Origin: Euryodendron excelsum
Lineage: Eukaryota; Streptophyta; Magnoliopsida; Ericales; Pentaphylacaceae
Length of the DNA: 64,000 nucleotides
Reading direction: 5' to 3'
Assembly: GCA_033060915.1 (NCBI GenBank)
Contig: CM065379.1
Coordinates: 30,399,318 to 30,463,317 of the forward strand
Below the pieces are notes generated by a model that saw only the letters and a list, made by a program, of their open reading frames with translations, was not told the DNA's origin and ran no database searches. Of this stretch, positions 47,593-58,689 are shown in pieces; position 1 is the stretch's first letter, and each line of letters opens with the position of its first letter. The translations under genes and the position numbers were made by a program.

Positions 47593-48346
47593 AAGTGGGA
47601 AAAATACTGTACTCTCTCGTTAGAAGTCACCCTTCTAAAAGAATGAGTGCGACTAGGTTTGAATTGAAAATTGATTTGAATAAAGGGCTTTTGAAAAACA
47701 TTTGGAGTCACCACCTAACTTGATTAAGGTGAGTTAGGTCACCTAAAAAAACTAAGCACAATCCGAAAACTACACTTAGGGTTTTTGAAAATAATTTTTG
47801 AAAATACTACTTCTAGAGAGGGTTTTTAAGAAAATAGATTGTTTGGCAACATTTGAAAAAATTTTAAGCCCTTTTTGAAAATAAACTCCATTTTGGTCTT
47901 TGAAAACAGTGATTCTAGGTTCGGAGGTTGGTTACGTGTAGGGAAGACGCACTAAGCCATCACCCTACCCCGCCCTTTGCGGTACCTACATGTCTATTTA
48001 CCCTAGATTCGCCTATGAGAGTCTTCAACTAACAAATGTTCAATCCTATTTACTTTAGAAGAGAAATGTTTAAAAAGAAACTAGCATGATGCATGATGTG
48101 CAAGTGCAAAAAAAGAGAGTTGGAAAAGAGATTTGGAAATAGATAGATTTGAAAGAAATTTGAAAAGATAAGTTTGAAATTGGAAAGTTTTAGAAATTGA
48201 AAATAGAGATTTGGAAATAGAAATTTAGAATTGGAAGTTTGTAATAGATTATGGAATTGGAAACTTGAAAAAGATTGTAGAATTGGAGATTTGAAAGAAG
48301 TTGTGGAAATAGAAGTTTAAAAAATATTGTGACCGCACCCAAGAGG
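47553..48346 (-). mobile_element. Antisense LTR fragment I
   Basis: It begins TGTCGGGCCCAGATTTTTTG, the LTR 3' end in reverse, and continues through the CCTAACT/AGTTAGG hairpin and the GACATGTAGG block. It stops at GTGACCGCACCCAAGAGG, half way into the structured block. There the text switches to internal sequence through the shared heptamer CAAGAGG (48340-48346). It is closest to LTR D. Confidence 0.8.
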
Positions 48347-50318
48347 ATATGACATTAGCGATTTCCAAATGATAAGTAAAAAAAAAAACAAAAGAAAAGA
48401 AAAAAAGAAGAAACACATTAGTAGTGGTTTTCAAGAGAAGATAATGACATCCCAAAATAAGAATGAAAAAGTCGGTACCTCTAAAAGTCAACATAGGAAC
48501 AAGTTTCTGTGAAGAGTTCTAATCAGAAGGAAGAAAAAAGTACCAAAGAACAAAAAAAAAAAAAAAGGAAAGAATGAAAGAAGGGAGAAGGAAATGAAAG
48601 TTAAATTGCCAAAGGTGATCATGGGTCTTTCAGAAACCCACAAGTGATAATGTTTGAGCCTTTATATCCCTTTCCTTCAATAACCCCATAACCTGGCCCA
48701 CATTACAACCCAAATTAAAGTCCTCTTTGATCAAAGAAAATTATTTAGTTGAAATAAGCCTGAACAATACCAAGACAAGCAATTCAAAAAAAAAAAAGAA
48801 AAAAAGAGAGAGAGAGAATGAGAGAAGCATCACGGAAAGGAATGCGGGGGCAATCTCATGCTCCAAGGTGTGCTAAGATGGTTTTGGTTTAAACAACCTA
48901 CTAAAAGAAAATCTTTGAGCTTAAATATCCCTTCATTTCTTATAACCCCTAAACTCGGCTTACATTACGGTCCTAAAAGAAGTCTTCTTAGATTGAGAGC
49001 TAAGCTGTTTATCGCTCTGCAAAGGGCAGGCGAGTTGTCACTCAGGCTATAGTGGAATGTGAAGATCTGAGAGAGAAAACCAAGTGAGGACAAAAAATTC
49101 CCAAACAGCTACCCCGTAAAAAGTAGAGATAAGATAGTAGTTGGCAAACCAAAAGGTCAAGATCTCCTAATAATGGTGCAAATGCTGTGACACCCTGATA
49201 AAAAATGGGCAGGATCCTGGAAGGAAAGCAGAATCCTGAGAGTATGGGCTCTGGAGCAATCCTAGGGCATCCTTCATAAATAACCTACATTCATGCAGTA
49301 CTTGTGCATTCATGACATGTATAACCTGTACATCCATTCAATTTCTGTGTAGTTCAATTCAGTTCATGCATTTATCAAAAAGTATGATATGCATTTAATT
49401 CTATTCATTTATGTGTATTCATCAAAAAGTATGACATACATTCAAAATCAATCTCTATATATTCATCAAAAAGTATGATATGCATTCAATTCCATTTCTA
49501 CATGTGTATCATTAAAAAGTATGACATGCACTCAAAATCCATCTTTATGCATTCATCAAAAAGCATGACATACATTCAATTTCATTCCTGCATGAGCATT
49601 CATCAAAAAGTATGACATACGTTTAATTCTATCCTTACGCATTAATCAAAAAGTCTGACATGCATTCGATGTCATTCATTAATTAACATGTGCATTCATC
49701 CAAAAGTATGATGTGAATTCATTTTAACCTATGTATAAACCTGTACGTACATCCCTTCGGTGGACTTGTATAGTATATACCAAACGATATATCTAACAAG
49801 ATGCACTGACAAGTGTTCAGGTGATTACAAAAAAAAAAAAAAAAGGTGTTCTGAAGCAGAAGCATAACATCCCGGAAGGTCTGTCGGTCAGAATCTAAAC
49901 ACTCTACAAAAGAAACAGCGTACACATTAGAAAACTCGAGTTGTCATCCAAAGACAACAAGAAACAAAGAAAGGGGCACTCAATCACCCTCGATCTCCTA
50001 ATCAACCATGAATAGCCTAATCCAACCTTTTTCAAAACCACAAAGAATAGGGCAACGGCCCACCCTTGACCACCCCAATTAATGTTAGCCTGACTCGACC
50101 TTTTCACATCATAAAAACTGGGGCAACGACCCACTCTACACCTCTTATTCAATTTCAAACCTATTGATCCATTCAAGGAAAATTGACCTAAAGATGTTCG
50201 ATCTTCCAGATCACTCAAATTTTCAAAAGAGACCTCACCCCCTCTAGAAACAAACTCAAGTCGTTCGACTTCGGAGAAGCAAAATCTTCTAGAAGATATC
50301 TCAATAAGAATCCTGTCA
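48340..50318 (+). repeat. Internal duplicated segment, unit 2
   Basis: A diverged copy of 45600-47552 that starts at the same heptamer CAAGAGG. At the point where unit 1 has the antisense LTR, unit 2 reads straight on (AATCCTGTCAAAAGTGG), an empty-site version. It contains the second tandem array (49290-49720). Confidence 0.8.
49290..49720. repeat. Tandem repeats in unit 2 (unit about 50-60 bp)
   Basis: The same AAAAAGTATGACATGCATTC-based units as at 46560-47000, with independent changes. Confidence 0.8.
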
Positions 50319-50335
50319 AAAGTGGAACCCGACAA
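49904..50335 (-). CDS. Putative antisense ORF of the retroelement (143 aa), unknown function
   Basis: An uninterrupted 143-codon frame opposite in direction to the element, lying between the gag remnant and the 3' LTR. Its first part is hydrophilic with RRFCFSEVERLEFVSRGG, and its end is hydrophobic (WAVALFFVVLKKVGLGYSWL), perhaps one membrane-like segment. A second ATG at 50409 in another frame might be the original start, with a frameshift near 50330. Additional antisense ORFs downstream of pol have been reported for plant Tat-lineage elements; that this is one of them is inference. The copy in unit 1 is broken. It could also be a chance open frame. Confidence 0.3.
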   Translation of the reverse strand: MSGSTFDRILIEISSRRFCFSEVERLEFVSRGGEVSFENLSDLEDRTSLGQFSLNGSIGLKLNKRCRVGRCPSFYDVKRSSQANINWGGQGWAVALFFVVLKKVGLGYSWLIRRSRVIECPFLCFLLSLDDNSSFLMCTLFLL

Positions 50336-50459
50336 TCAAGCAAACTTCGAGTATTCTGATCTCTAGAAATCTCAATCGAAGAAGCAGCAAAGGTCATCTT
50401 CTCCAACATTCAAGACCAAAGAAGTGCGAGCAAAATCCCGCATATCAGCAAAGATTTAG

Positions 50460-50935
50460 GTTTCAGAGCTTCCTCCGAAAAAGCAGATTGGGTTTTCGAG
50501 CTTCCTCCAAAAAAACAAATTGGGTTTCTGAGCTTTCTCTTAAACAACAGATTGGGTTTCAGAGCTTTCTTCGAAAAGGCAAATTCAGTTTCAGAGCTTC
50601 CTCTGAAAAAATAGATTGGGTTTCCGAGCATCCTTCTAAAAAGCAGATTGGGTTTCAGAGCTTCCACTAAAGAAGCAGATTAAGTTTCAGAGCTTTCTCT
50701 GAAAAGCAGATTAGGTTTTCGAGCTTCTTTCGAAGAAGCAAATTGGGTTTCAGAGCTTCCTCTGAAAAAGCAGATTGGATTTCTAAGCTTTCTCCATCAA
50801 AAGTAAATTGAGTTTTCGAGCTTCCTCCGAAAAAGCAGATTAGGTTTCAGAGCTTCCTTCGAAAAAGTAGATTGGGTTTCAGAGCTTCCTCCGAAAAAGT
50901 AGATTGGGTTATTGAGCTTTCTCCTTCAAAAGCAG
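50460..50935. repeat. Tandem repeat (unit about 35-40 bp) in the 3' untranslated part of the element
   Basis: About 12 units of the form GCAGATTGGGTTTCAGAGC, TTCCTCCGAAAAA. Arrays of this kind in the 3' untranslated region are known for Tat/Ogre elements and can seed satellites. Confidence 0.9.
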
Positions 50936-50941
50936 CTATCA

Positions 50942-51190
50942 ACCTTGAACCTCCCCAGAGGAGCAACATTCTGCCAGACGAAGTGTCAGTTCAAAAAGAA
51001 TTAGTTTCCAGACACCAACCTTGAACCTCCCTAGAGGAGCAGCATTCCGCTAGACAGAGCATCAATTCAAGAAGAATCAGTTTCCAGACATCAACCTTGA
51101 ACCTCCCCGGAGGAGCAGCATTCCGCCAGACGGAGTGCCAGTTCAAGAAGAATCAGTGTCCAGACATTAGCCCTAAAACATCCCAGAAGA
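50942..51190. repeat. Tandem repeat (unit about 87 bp), about three copies
   Basis: Units start ACCTTGAACCTCCCCAGAGG and end TTCAAGAAGAATCAGTTTCC; a decayed fourth copy runs to about 51230. Confidence 0.85.
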
Positions 51191-51311
51191 GTACCATTCC
51201 ACCAAATGGAATGTCGGTTTAAGATAACTTACTCTCCAAAAATTTTTCAACTCCGGTCCATCTGATTACCTCGCAGTCAACATAGGATTCTTTCTTTTTT
51301 GTTTTTCGTCT

Positions 51312-51343
51312 TTGACAAGTAAAGACAGAAAAAGAGAGGCAGC
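51312..51343 (+). other. Polypurine tract upstream of LTR C
   Basis: AAAGACAGAAAAAGAGAGGC abuts LTR C at 51344. It marks the 3' end of the internal region, for priming plus-strand DNA. Confidence 0.8.
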
Positions 51344-52610
51344 TGTAAGCACTCCATTTTTGCCTACTCGACAATCTCTGAAGACTAAACTCCCTTTTAA
51401 AAACTCCTCAGGAATATCCAAGCCCAAACCAACCTTTAAACCTCTGTCTAATCATGTCAACCGCTTCTCGGGCCTACTAGGCCCACCAGAAGCCCAATAA
51501 CCATAAACCCCTGGGCATCGTCCTATCTGATCCAATACAGCACATCTTCCTTAAGATGGTAAGTCCATTTAATTTAAATCTAATCTAGTTTACTATATGC
51601 CTCTAGGGCCCGTTGGGCCCAATCGAGGCCTAATCACCCTTGTGGGCCCCCACTCCAGGCACGTCTTTGAGAAAGTTCAAAATCCCTCAGGACGGTAAGT
51701 CCACCCTTCCAAAATGTTCCTAAACAGTTAGGCGTACTCAATACGCCATCCTGTCCAATTCTAGTCCCATTTCGGTCAACTCTGGTCAAAATGACCATTT
51801 TGCCCATGGGCACCCTAGCACATTGTAAATCCCGCCAAACAATGAAAACATCTTTTATGACTATCCCCGAACAGTCCGGCATGCCAAATATGCCACTCCA
51901 ATCCACCTTGATCATTTTTGACAAATTCTAGTCAAAATGACCATTTTGCCCATGGTAGCTTAAGCGTGCCCCAAAATCACACCGGCTCTAGGTACCAAAC
52001 CAGTAGATCCTATTATACGCCCATGTTTAACCCAAGGTAAGTCCCGTGACTTTAAACACTTCTAAGTCAACGAAAATCTCCTGGAGCATCTTGCAGATGC
52101 TCCGCTAGGGTTGTCTTTTTTCCCGATTCCCGAGTTATAATGCATCATCAAATGACTTGAAAAATGCGTGAATCAGAATTCCCAAAAGCTTGACCATAGG
52201 TCTTTCCATTGATTCGGGTCGATTGAATAGATCGCTTCCTGAAACCCCTGATCGCATGACTCAAAAATCACCACTTTTAGAAACTCCTGGAGTATATCAC
52301 AGATGCTTTGCAAAAGTGTGTTTTCGTGCATATCTCCCGATATGATATCTCATTCTTCCGAATATCTTTTAAGCTCCCTGAAAAGTTTCAGTTCTTGAGA
52401 AGCACAAGGAGAACATCGTGGACACGGCCGATTCCCCCGAATCTTTTCCGATTTGCACAATTATGAAGGTGAAGTCAAAACAAAAGTTCCTGGAGGAGGA
52501 GCGTATGCTACATGTGCTCAGATTTTGATTAGATCGACCAAAAATTTTGCTTGCTCCCTAAGTCTGAAAAGTACAATCATGCCACATGTCCATTTTTTAT
52601 TGGACGAGTA

Positions 52611-52698
52611 CAGGCGCATGTAGCATATGCGCCTGTGTAAAATTTACATAGGCATATGTCGTACATGTGCCAAAGGCCAAATCCTTGTCTATACATAC
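52611..52698 (+). promoter_or_regulatory. LTR C promoter: perfect dyad and altered TATA box
   Basis: Arms CAGGCGCAT (52611-52619) and ATGCGCCTG (52627-52635) are perfectly inverted. The TATA equivalent at 52689-52698 has one change from CTATAAATAC, so transcription may be weakened. Confidence 0.5.
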
Positions 52699-54099
52699 CA
52701 AACTCTCCCCCTTGAATATTCAGAATCAAAATTGGCAACGAAGATCTGTATAAATCTCTCCTAGACCTTGAATCCTTATATACATTTCACACTTCAAGCA
52801 CTTAAGTTAGATTCCACCTCCCTCTAACCCATACACTACACCTATATAGCCTTCAATACCATAGAAGACCTCCTCCAACCCCTTCAAACATCTCCAAGGC
52901 TATTCAAGGTCAAGTCAAAGCATCCATGGAGGCTTGAAAGTGTTTGATAGTATTCTCTTTACATTTTTGCAATCTCCACTCTTCTCTTCTCCCTCCTAGC
53001 CTACTTAGGCTATTCTCTATTTTAAGGCCCATCTTCTACCCCCTTTCTTGCATGTTTGAAATAAGGAAGCTCTTAGTTCATGTCTAGAGGAAAGTTTGTG
53101 AGAGTCACCGTGTAGGAAACCTCTCACAAATCTACTTTAAGATCGTATGGCCTTGGAGTACCTTACAATTTGGTGAAGCCTCTAGTCTTGTATGATTCCA
53201 TGACCCCTTTGCATATGGTTAATTTGTTTATGTTTTGCATGCTTGGCTTTGTTTTCATGTTCATAACCATTTTTCCAAAACTTTCACTATCTCTTTTCTA
53301 TATCATTCACAAAGCTCCATATTCAAATGATTCCCTAAAAATGATTCTAGATTAAACCCTCAATTTCTACACCTTAGAAAACACTCTTTAAGTTCCTTGA
53401 CTTTATTTTGCAACCCTACATTTTATTACTTTTCAAAATTGCACTAAAATGGCTTTGGAAACCCTCTTCTTCTATATTGATTTTCAAGGATTTTACTATC
53501 TTGAACTTTGTGGTGGAAATAGCCCCTTGGAACCCTCTCTTGAGTGGTTTTCCTATTATCTTGACCATATAAACCCTAGTTCATTAGAGTTGGTTCTATT
53601 CATTTCAAAAATATTTTTCAAAATAAACCCCTTCAAGAAGGGTTCTCAAATTTCATTCTCTTTAATTTGCATGAAAATGATCTCTCTAAACTACCATTTT
53701 CATCTTTATTTTCTAGAAGTTTTGCTCTCTTGAATATTGTGATTGGAATAGTCCCATGGAGTCCTCCTAGGAGTGATTTCCTTCAAATCAACCATGTGAA
53801 CCCTTATTCATTAGAGTGGTTTTCAAAATCTTAAAAGTTGGTTTTCCAAAACCCCCCCCCCCCCCCCCTTTTCTTTTCAAGTCTTCAAAACTATCCATTC
53901 AATCTTGATTTTCACAAGTTTTGCTCTCTTGATTTAGCGGGTGAAATGGTTCCAAGGCAACCTTCTCTTGAATGGTTTCCAAATATCAACCATAGGACTC
54001 CAGCACTTACTTGACTAGTTTTCATAAAACGGTTTTCAAAGTGCATGTATAAAACCACCTTTCGAAAACCACTAGAATAAAACCCTAGTTTAAAACCAC

Positions 54100-54345
54100 C
54101 TTTCAACCCTAGGTTAACTTGACCCTTGTTGTCCAACCTTAGTTCAACCAAACCCTAGGTTAACCTAACCTTAATTAGTTAACCCTAAGTCACCTTAACT
54201 CTAGATTAACCTAACCTTAGTTAGTTAATCCTAGGTCACCTTAACCCTAAGTTAATCTAACCTTAGTTAGCCAATCCTAGGTTAACCTAACCCGAGTTAG
54301 TCAACCTTAGGTCAACTCAACCAAGGTTAGTAAACTTCGAGGTTC
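54100..54345. repeat. GGTTAACCTAACC degenerate repeats in LTR C
   Basis: The sister of 40176-40420, with a few unit-level differences. Confidence 0.8.
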
Positions 54346-55499
54346 TAATTCAAGGACCCCTTTTCAAATAACCTTTCAACTCAAAAACTATCTTCATAAC
54401 ATACTTTTCCAAAAACATCTTATTCTCTTGAGGCTTCAAAAAATCAACTCCAAAACCTTTTCAAGTATTCCCACACTCTATCTTCAAAAAATGTCTCCAA
54501 GAAGTTTTTTTAAACTTTTCTCAACTAAAATGGATAGACAATTAACACTTTCCAAAAACTATTTTCAAAAAATATTTTCAAAAACTCACAACCCTAAAGT
54601 GTCCCTAACCTTTTATGGTTAGAGATTCCAAGGAAAGGTGATACATTAAATACAACCTTCAAGGTTGTCCATATTATGGTTCTAAAACCCTAAGTGTTTT
54701 TAAAAGCTCTTTTCAAGAATGATTTTCAAACATCACATTGTTGAAACATTCCTAAGCTTTCCATGGTTAGGATTGATAAAGTGTTAGTGAGATACTCAAG
54801 AAGGGTTCTATAACCCTAAAGTTTTAAAAACCAAAAAGAAAGTTTCTAGCCCCTCATCCAAACATGTTTTCCAAATTCATTGCCCTATAGGAGTTTAGTT
54901 TCTTCAATGACTAACCTCTCAAAGGTAAATGAAACATTAACTTTCTAAAGTCTAAATTTTTAAATCTGTCTTAAACTCAAACATTTCCTTATTTCAAGTA
55001 TTTCTAAAACTCAAACTTTGAATCTTTCCAAAATTCTAAACTTTCTAAATTTCAAATCTTTCCAAATTCAAAACTTTCTAAATTCAAAACTTTCCAATTT
55101 CAAAATCTTTCCAAATTCAAAACCTTCTTAAAATGAAAACTTTCCTAATTTGGCACTTTACTAAGTTGAAACTTTCTTAATCTGAAAGTTTCCTAAAATG
55201 AAATTTTCCTAAAACGAAATTTTCCTGTTTTGAAACTTTCTTAATTTAAAGATTTGCCAAATCCAATCTTTTCTAAAATCCAATTTTCTAAATTTTCTAA
55301 ATCAAACATTGAAGTCAAATCTTTTCCAACCATTCCAAGTCAAGTATTTCTAAATCAAATTCAATCACTTCTAATCTTTTCAAATCCTTTTTTTCATGAA
55401 TCTTAAGTTTTCTAAAATCAAGTTTTCATTTCAAATCTTCTATTCCAAGTTCGAATAAATCTCTTTTTCAAATTAAACTCTTTTCAAATCAAATTTTCT

Positions 55500-55575
55500 A
55501 TCAGACCCTTGTCCAAACTACGACTGACCTGATTCCCAAAACGGGATATGTAGGCAACCCTCGTGGGTGTGGTCA
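55500..55575 (+). other. Conserved structured RNA-like block, copy in LTR C
   Basis: Partial first hairpin, TGACC/GGTCA closing stem, TCCC/GGGA and ACCC/GGGT hairpins around GATATGTAGGCA. It is of the A/D/J type although the 5' half of this LTR is of the B/E type. Confidence 0.5.
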
Positions 55576-56396
55576 TAACTTTTTTCAAATCTCCAATTTC
55601 ACAACCTTTTTCAAGCTTCTATTTTCACAAACTTTTTCAAACTTCCAATTTCATAATCTCTTTCAAGTTTCTAATTCCAAAAATCCATTTTCAAATCTCT
55701 ATTTCCAATCTCTAAAACTTTCTTTCAAAATCAAATCAAGCCTCTTTTTAAATCCTTTTCAAATCAAATCAAGTCTTTTTTTCAAATCTATCTCCAAAAT
55801 CAAATCAAGTTCTTTTCAAATACATTTTCAAAATCAAGTCTTATCCTGGCATTTGCATATCATGCATCATGTCAATTCCTTTCTAAAAATTTGTTTCTAA
55901 CGTGGATAGTTTTGGACATTTATTGATCGAAAACTCTAATGAGTGAACTCAGGGTGAATGGATATGTAGGTACTACAAGGGCGGGGTAGGATGATGGCTT
56001 AGTGTGTCTTCCCTACACGTAACCAACCTCCGAACTTAGAATCACTATTTTCAAAAACCAAACAAAGTTATTTGAAAAAAGGCTTAAATTTTTTCAAAGG
56101 TTGCCAAATAACCTATTTTCTTAAAAACCCTTTCTTGAGGAAGTATTTTCAAAAAAACCCTTTTCAAAAACCCTAAGTGTAATCTTCGGATTGTGCTTAG
56201 TTTAGGTGACCTAACTCACCTTAGTCAAGTTAGGTGGCAACTCTGAATCTTTTTTCAAAAGACCTTTATCAAATCAATTTTTTAATTCAAACATAGTCGC
56301 ACTTGTCCTTCTAGGAGGATGAGTTCTAACGAGAAAGTACAGTATTTTTTCCGCTTGTGTGTGTATTCCTCGAGTGCAAAAAATCTGGGCACGACA

Positions 56397-57424
56397 ATGG
56401 GGTTCACCTTGGATTAGACACGAGCACTCAACAGGGTATCTTAGGGAATGCCGATTTGGTACCCAGAGCCGATGTGGTTTCGGGGTGCATATTGGGCCAC
56501 CAGGAGTAAAATGGTCATTTTTATCGGAATCGGTCGAAAAGAGTCAGGATGGGTTGGAATGACATATTAAGCATGCCCGACTATTTGGGGATGGTCTTGG
56601 AAGGTATATTTAGTATCTGGAGGGATTTGTGCCATGTTGGCATGCTCTGGGGCAAAACGGTCACTTTTGATCGAAGTTGACCGAAACAGGACTGGAATTG
56701 GTAGGAATGGTGGATTGAGTACGCCTAATTGTCTAAGGACATTTTGGAAGATTGGGCTTACCATCTTGAGGAATTTTGAACTTTCTAAAAAACATGTCTA
56801 GAGCCCCAAGGGACTGGTTTAGTCATTTTTCACTGAGTCAGGCTAACAGACATTGGTGTTGACCCAAGTGTTGGTTCTCGAGATCACCCGGTCTCGGAAA
56901 GCTACCTGTGTGGTGTTGGTCCTTGAGACCGCCTAGTTTTAAAGAGTTACCTGTGGGGTGGTATTGGTTCCCAAGATCGCCTGGTCTTAAAAAGCTATCT
57001 GTAGGGTGGTGTTGGTCCCCGAGATCGATTAGTCTCAGAGAACTATCGAATAATGAACATTCTACATTGGTGGGCTAGTAGGCACCAAAAGTGAATCGTT
57101 TAGAATTTGATAAGGTGTTGGTCCCTAAGATCGCTCGATCTTGAGAAACTACCTGGATGGCGTTGGTTCCCGAGACCGTTCGGTCTTGAAAAGCTGCCTA
57201 GATGGTGATGGTTCTCGTGACCACCGGTCTAAGAAAGCTGCCTAGAGTGCCTAAGGGCAATATGATCTTTTTAGCTTCAATGGAGTCTTGCAGGCTTGAG
57301 AAGTGACCAGTTGACTGGATTGGAGTTTCGAATGAGCTGGCCTGGGCTCAAATGTATTGTGATGTTTGAAACTGGAACCAGTCGGGCCAAAGAGTGCTGA
57401 GCAGGCAAAAATGGGATGCTTACA
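56397..57424 (-). mobile_element. Truncated antisense LTR fragment H
   Basis: It starts abruptly at the end of LTR C and resembles LTR E from about 26505 to 27459. It contains 45-bp repeats (GGTGTTGGTTCCCGAGATCG) at 56860-57240 and ends ATGGGATGCTTACA. The left part of H is missing from the window. Confidence 0.75.
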
Positions 57425-57432
57425 CCCTTGCT

Positions 57433-58616
57433 AAGGGTCAATCAACAAATAGACCATCTTTGTTTAATCGCACAAAATATAACTATAAAAAAATTAGGAT
57501 GAAGATCTATATACAAGTTATTGATTATGAATTGTGAAAAATTATTATTAGTGGGCCATTTGTACCTAAGCTAGAGAGTGAATGGAATGCAACAAATATA
57601 AAGAACTAGGGGTGTTCACGAGTTGAGTTTGGTAGTCACCCGCCACCCGATCCAAAACTATCGGGTTGAAAAATTTTAAAACCGATTCTGACCTAATAGA
57701 TGATCAAATCGGGTTCAAGTTGGTGTTGGGTTGATAAAATAAAGGCCCAACACTAGAATCAGATATGTTGGACTCTTAAAATTTTCAACTGATATCCACC
57801 CAAAATAGGATTGGTTAGGTTCGGGTTTGGGTTTGGGTTAGTTTTGATTGGGTCGATCTGGTTGATCGGGCCGGATGGATTTTTGAACAGCCCTATTAAG
57901 AACATTCAATTAAATGCTAGGGCTATGAATCTTCTTTACTATGCTCTTGATCCAAATGAATCTAATTGTATATCTACTTGTGAATCGACTCAAGAAATAT
58001 GAAATAGATTGCAAGTCACACATGAAGGAACAAATCAAGCCAAGGAATCTAAAATTTGCATGCTTGTGTATAAGTATGAACTATTTCATGAATCATGTTG
58101 AAACTATTTCTAGTATGTTTACTAGATTTATTGATATTACAATTTTTTGAAATTTCTTGGAAAACTTACTCTAATGTTGAGATGGTGAGAAGGATTATTA
58201 GGTTATTACTAAAGAACTGGGAACCAAAAGTGACTGTCATCCAAAAAGCCAAGGACTTGACAAAACTGGATCTTGATGAGCTCTTGAGATCACTTATGAA
58301 GCATGAACTCACTCAGAGAGGTGATGGAGATGAAAACGAGCAAAGGAAAAGAATAACACTAAAATCATCCATTAAAGAAGATGAGGATGAAGAATCCATT
58401 GATCATGAGGAAGTGGCTATGATTACAAGAAGATTCAAGAATTACATCAAGGACATGTTTGGAAGAAAAAGATTTATAAGGAAAAATGACACAAAAGGAG
58501 ACTCCAATTTAAAAGAGGCTATCATATGCTATGAATGTAAGAAACTGAGTCATATATAAGCTGAATCCCCAATGCTCAAGAAATCAAACAAGAAGGCCAA
58601 AAAGAAAATGTAGTGA
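57433..58616 (+). pseudogene. Copia (SIRE-like) gag remnant, interrupted by a MITE and frame breaks
   Basis: It starts GQSTNRPSLFNRTKYNYKK, typical of plant Copia UBN2-type Gag. After the MITE (57607-57895) it resumes with IQLNARAMNLLYYALDPNE and STCESTQEI. It then needs frame changes near 58095-58150 (SSMFTRFIDIT) before NWEPKVTVIQKAKDLTKL and a CYECKK-x2-H zinc-knuckle remnant near 58531. The TGG of the expected EIWNRL has become TGA. No protease, integrase or RT follows, so pol has been deleted. It is non-functional. Confidence 0.8.
57607..57895. mobile_element. hAT MITE (289 bp) inserted in the Copia gag
   Basis: Terminal repeats are TAGGGGTGTTCA (57607-57618) and TGAACAGCCCTA (57884-57895), inverted with one mismatch in 12. 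The 8-bp flanks TAAAGAAC (57599-57606) and TTAAGAAC (57896-57903) match at 7 of 8. Removing the insertion restores a continuous gag text. Confidence 0.8.
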
Positions 58617-58689
58617 TATCTTGGAATGACAGTTAAAAAAAAAAAAGGAGCTCTCTAATGGCGAGTTGTTAAAGACATCTTTGAAGCCC

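Larger units (their letters stand above)
51344..56396 (+). mobile_element. LTR C (5053 bp), 3' LTR of the B-C unit, hybrid of two subfamilies
   Basis: It begins TGTAAGCACTCCATTTTTGC and ends CTGGGCACGACA. Up to about 54940 it follows LTR B almost line for line. After GAAACATTAA it switches to the CTTTCTAAA-type repeats, structured-block variant and terminal sequence of LTRs A, D and J. The TATA box is mutated to CTATACATAC (52689-52698). A poly-C run lies at 53852-53868. No target duplication is shared with the left flank of B. Confidence 0.85.

Noticed and set aside
37126..56396. Reading B...C as one intact element with matching LTRs
   Set aside because: The flanking 5-mers differ (GTAAT versus ATGGG), and the 3' half of LTR C is of another subfamily. 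It is better described as a recombinant unit.
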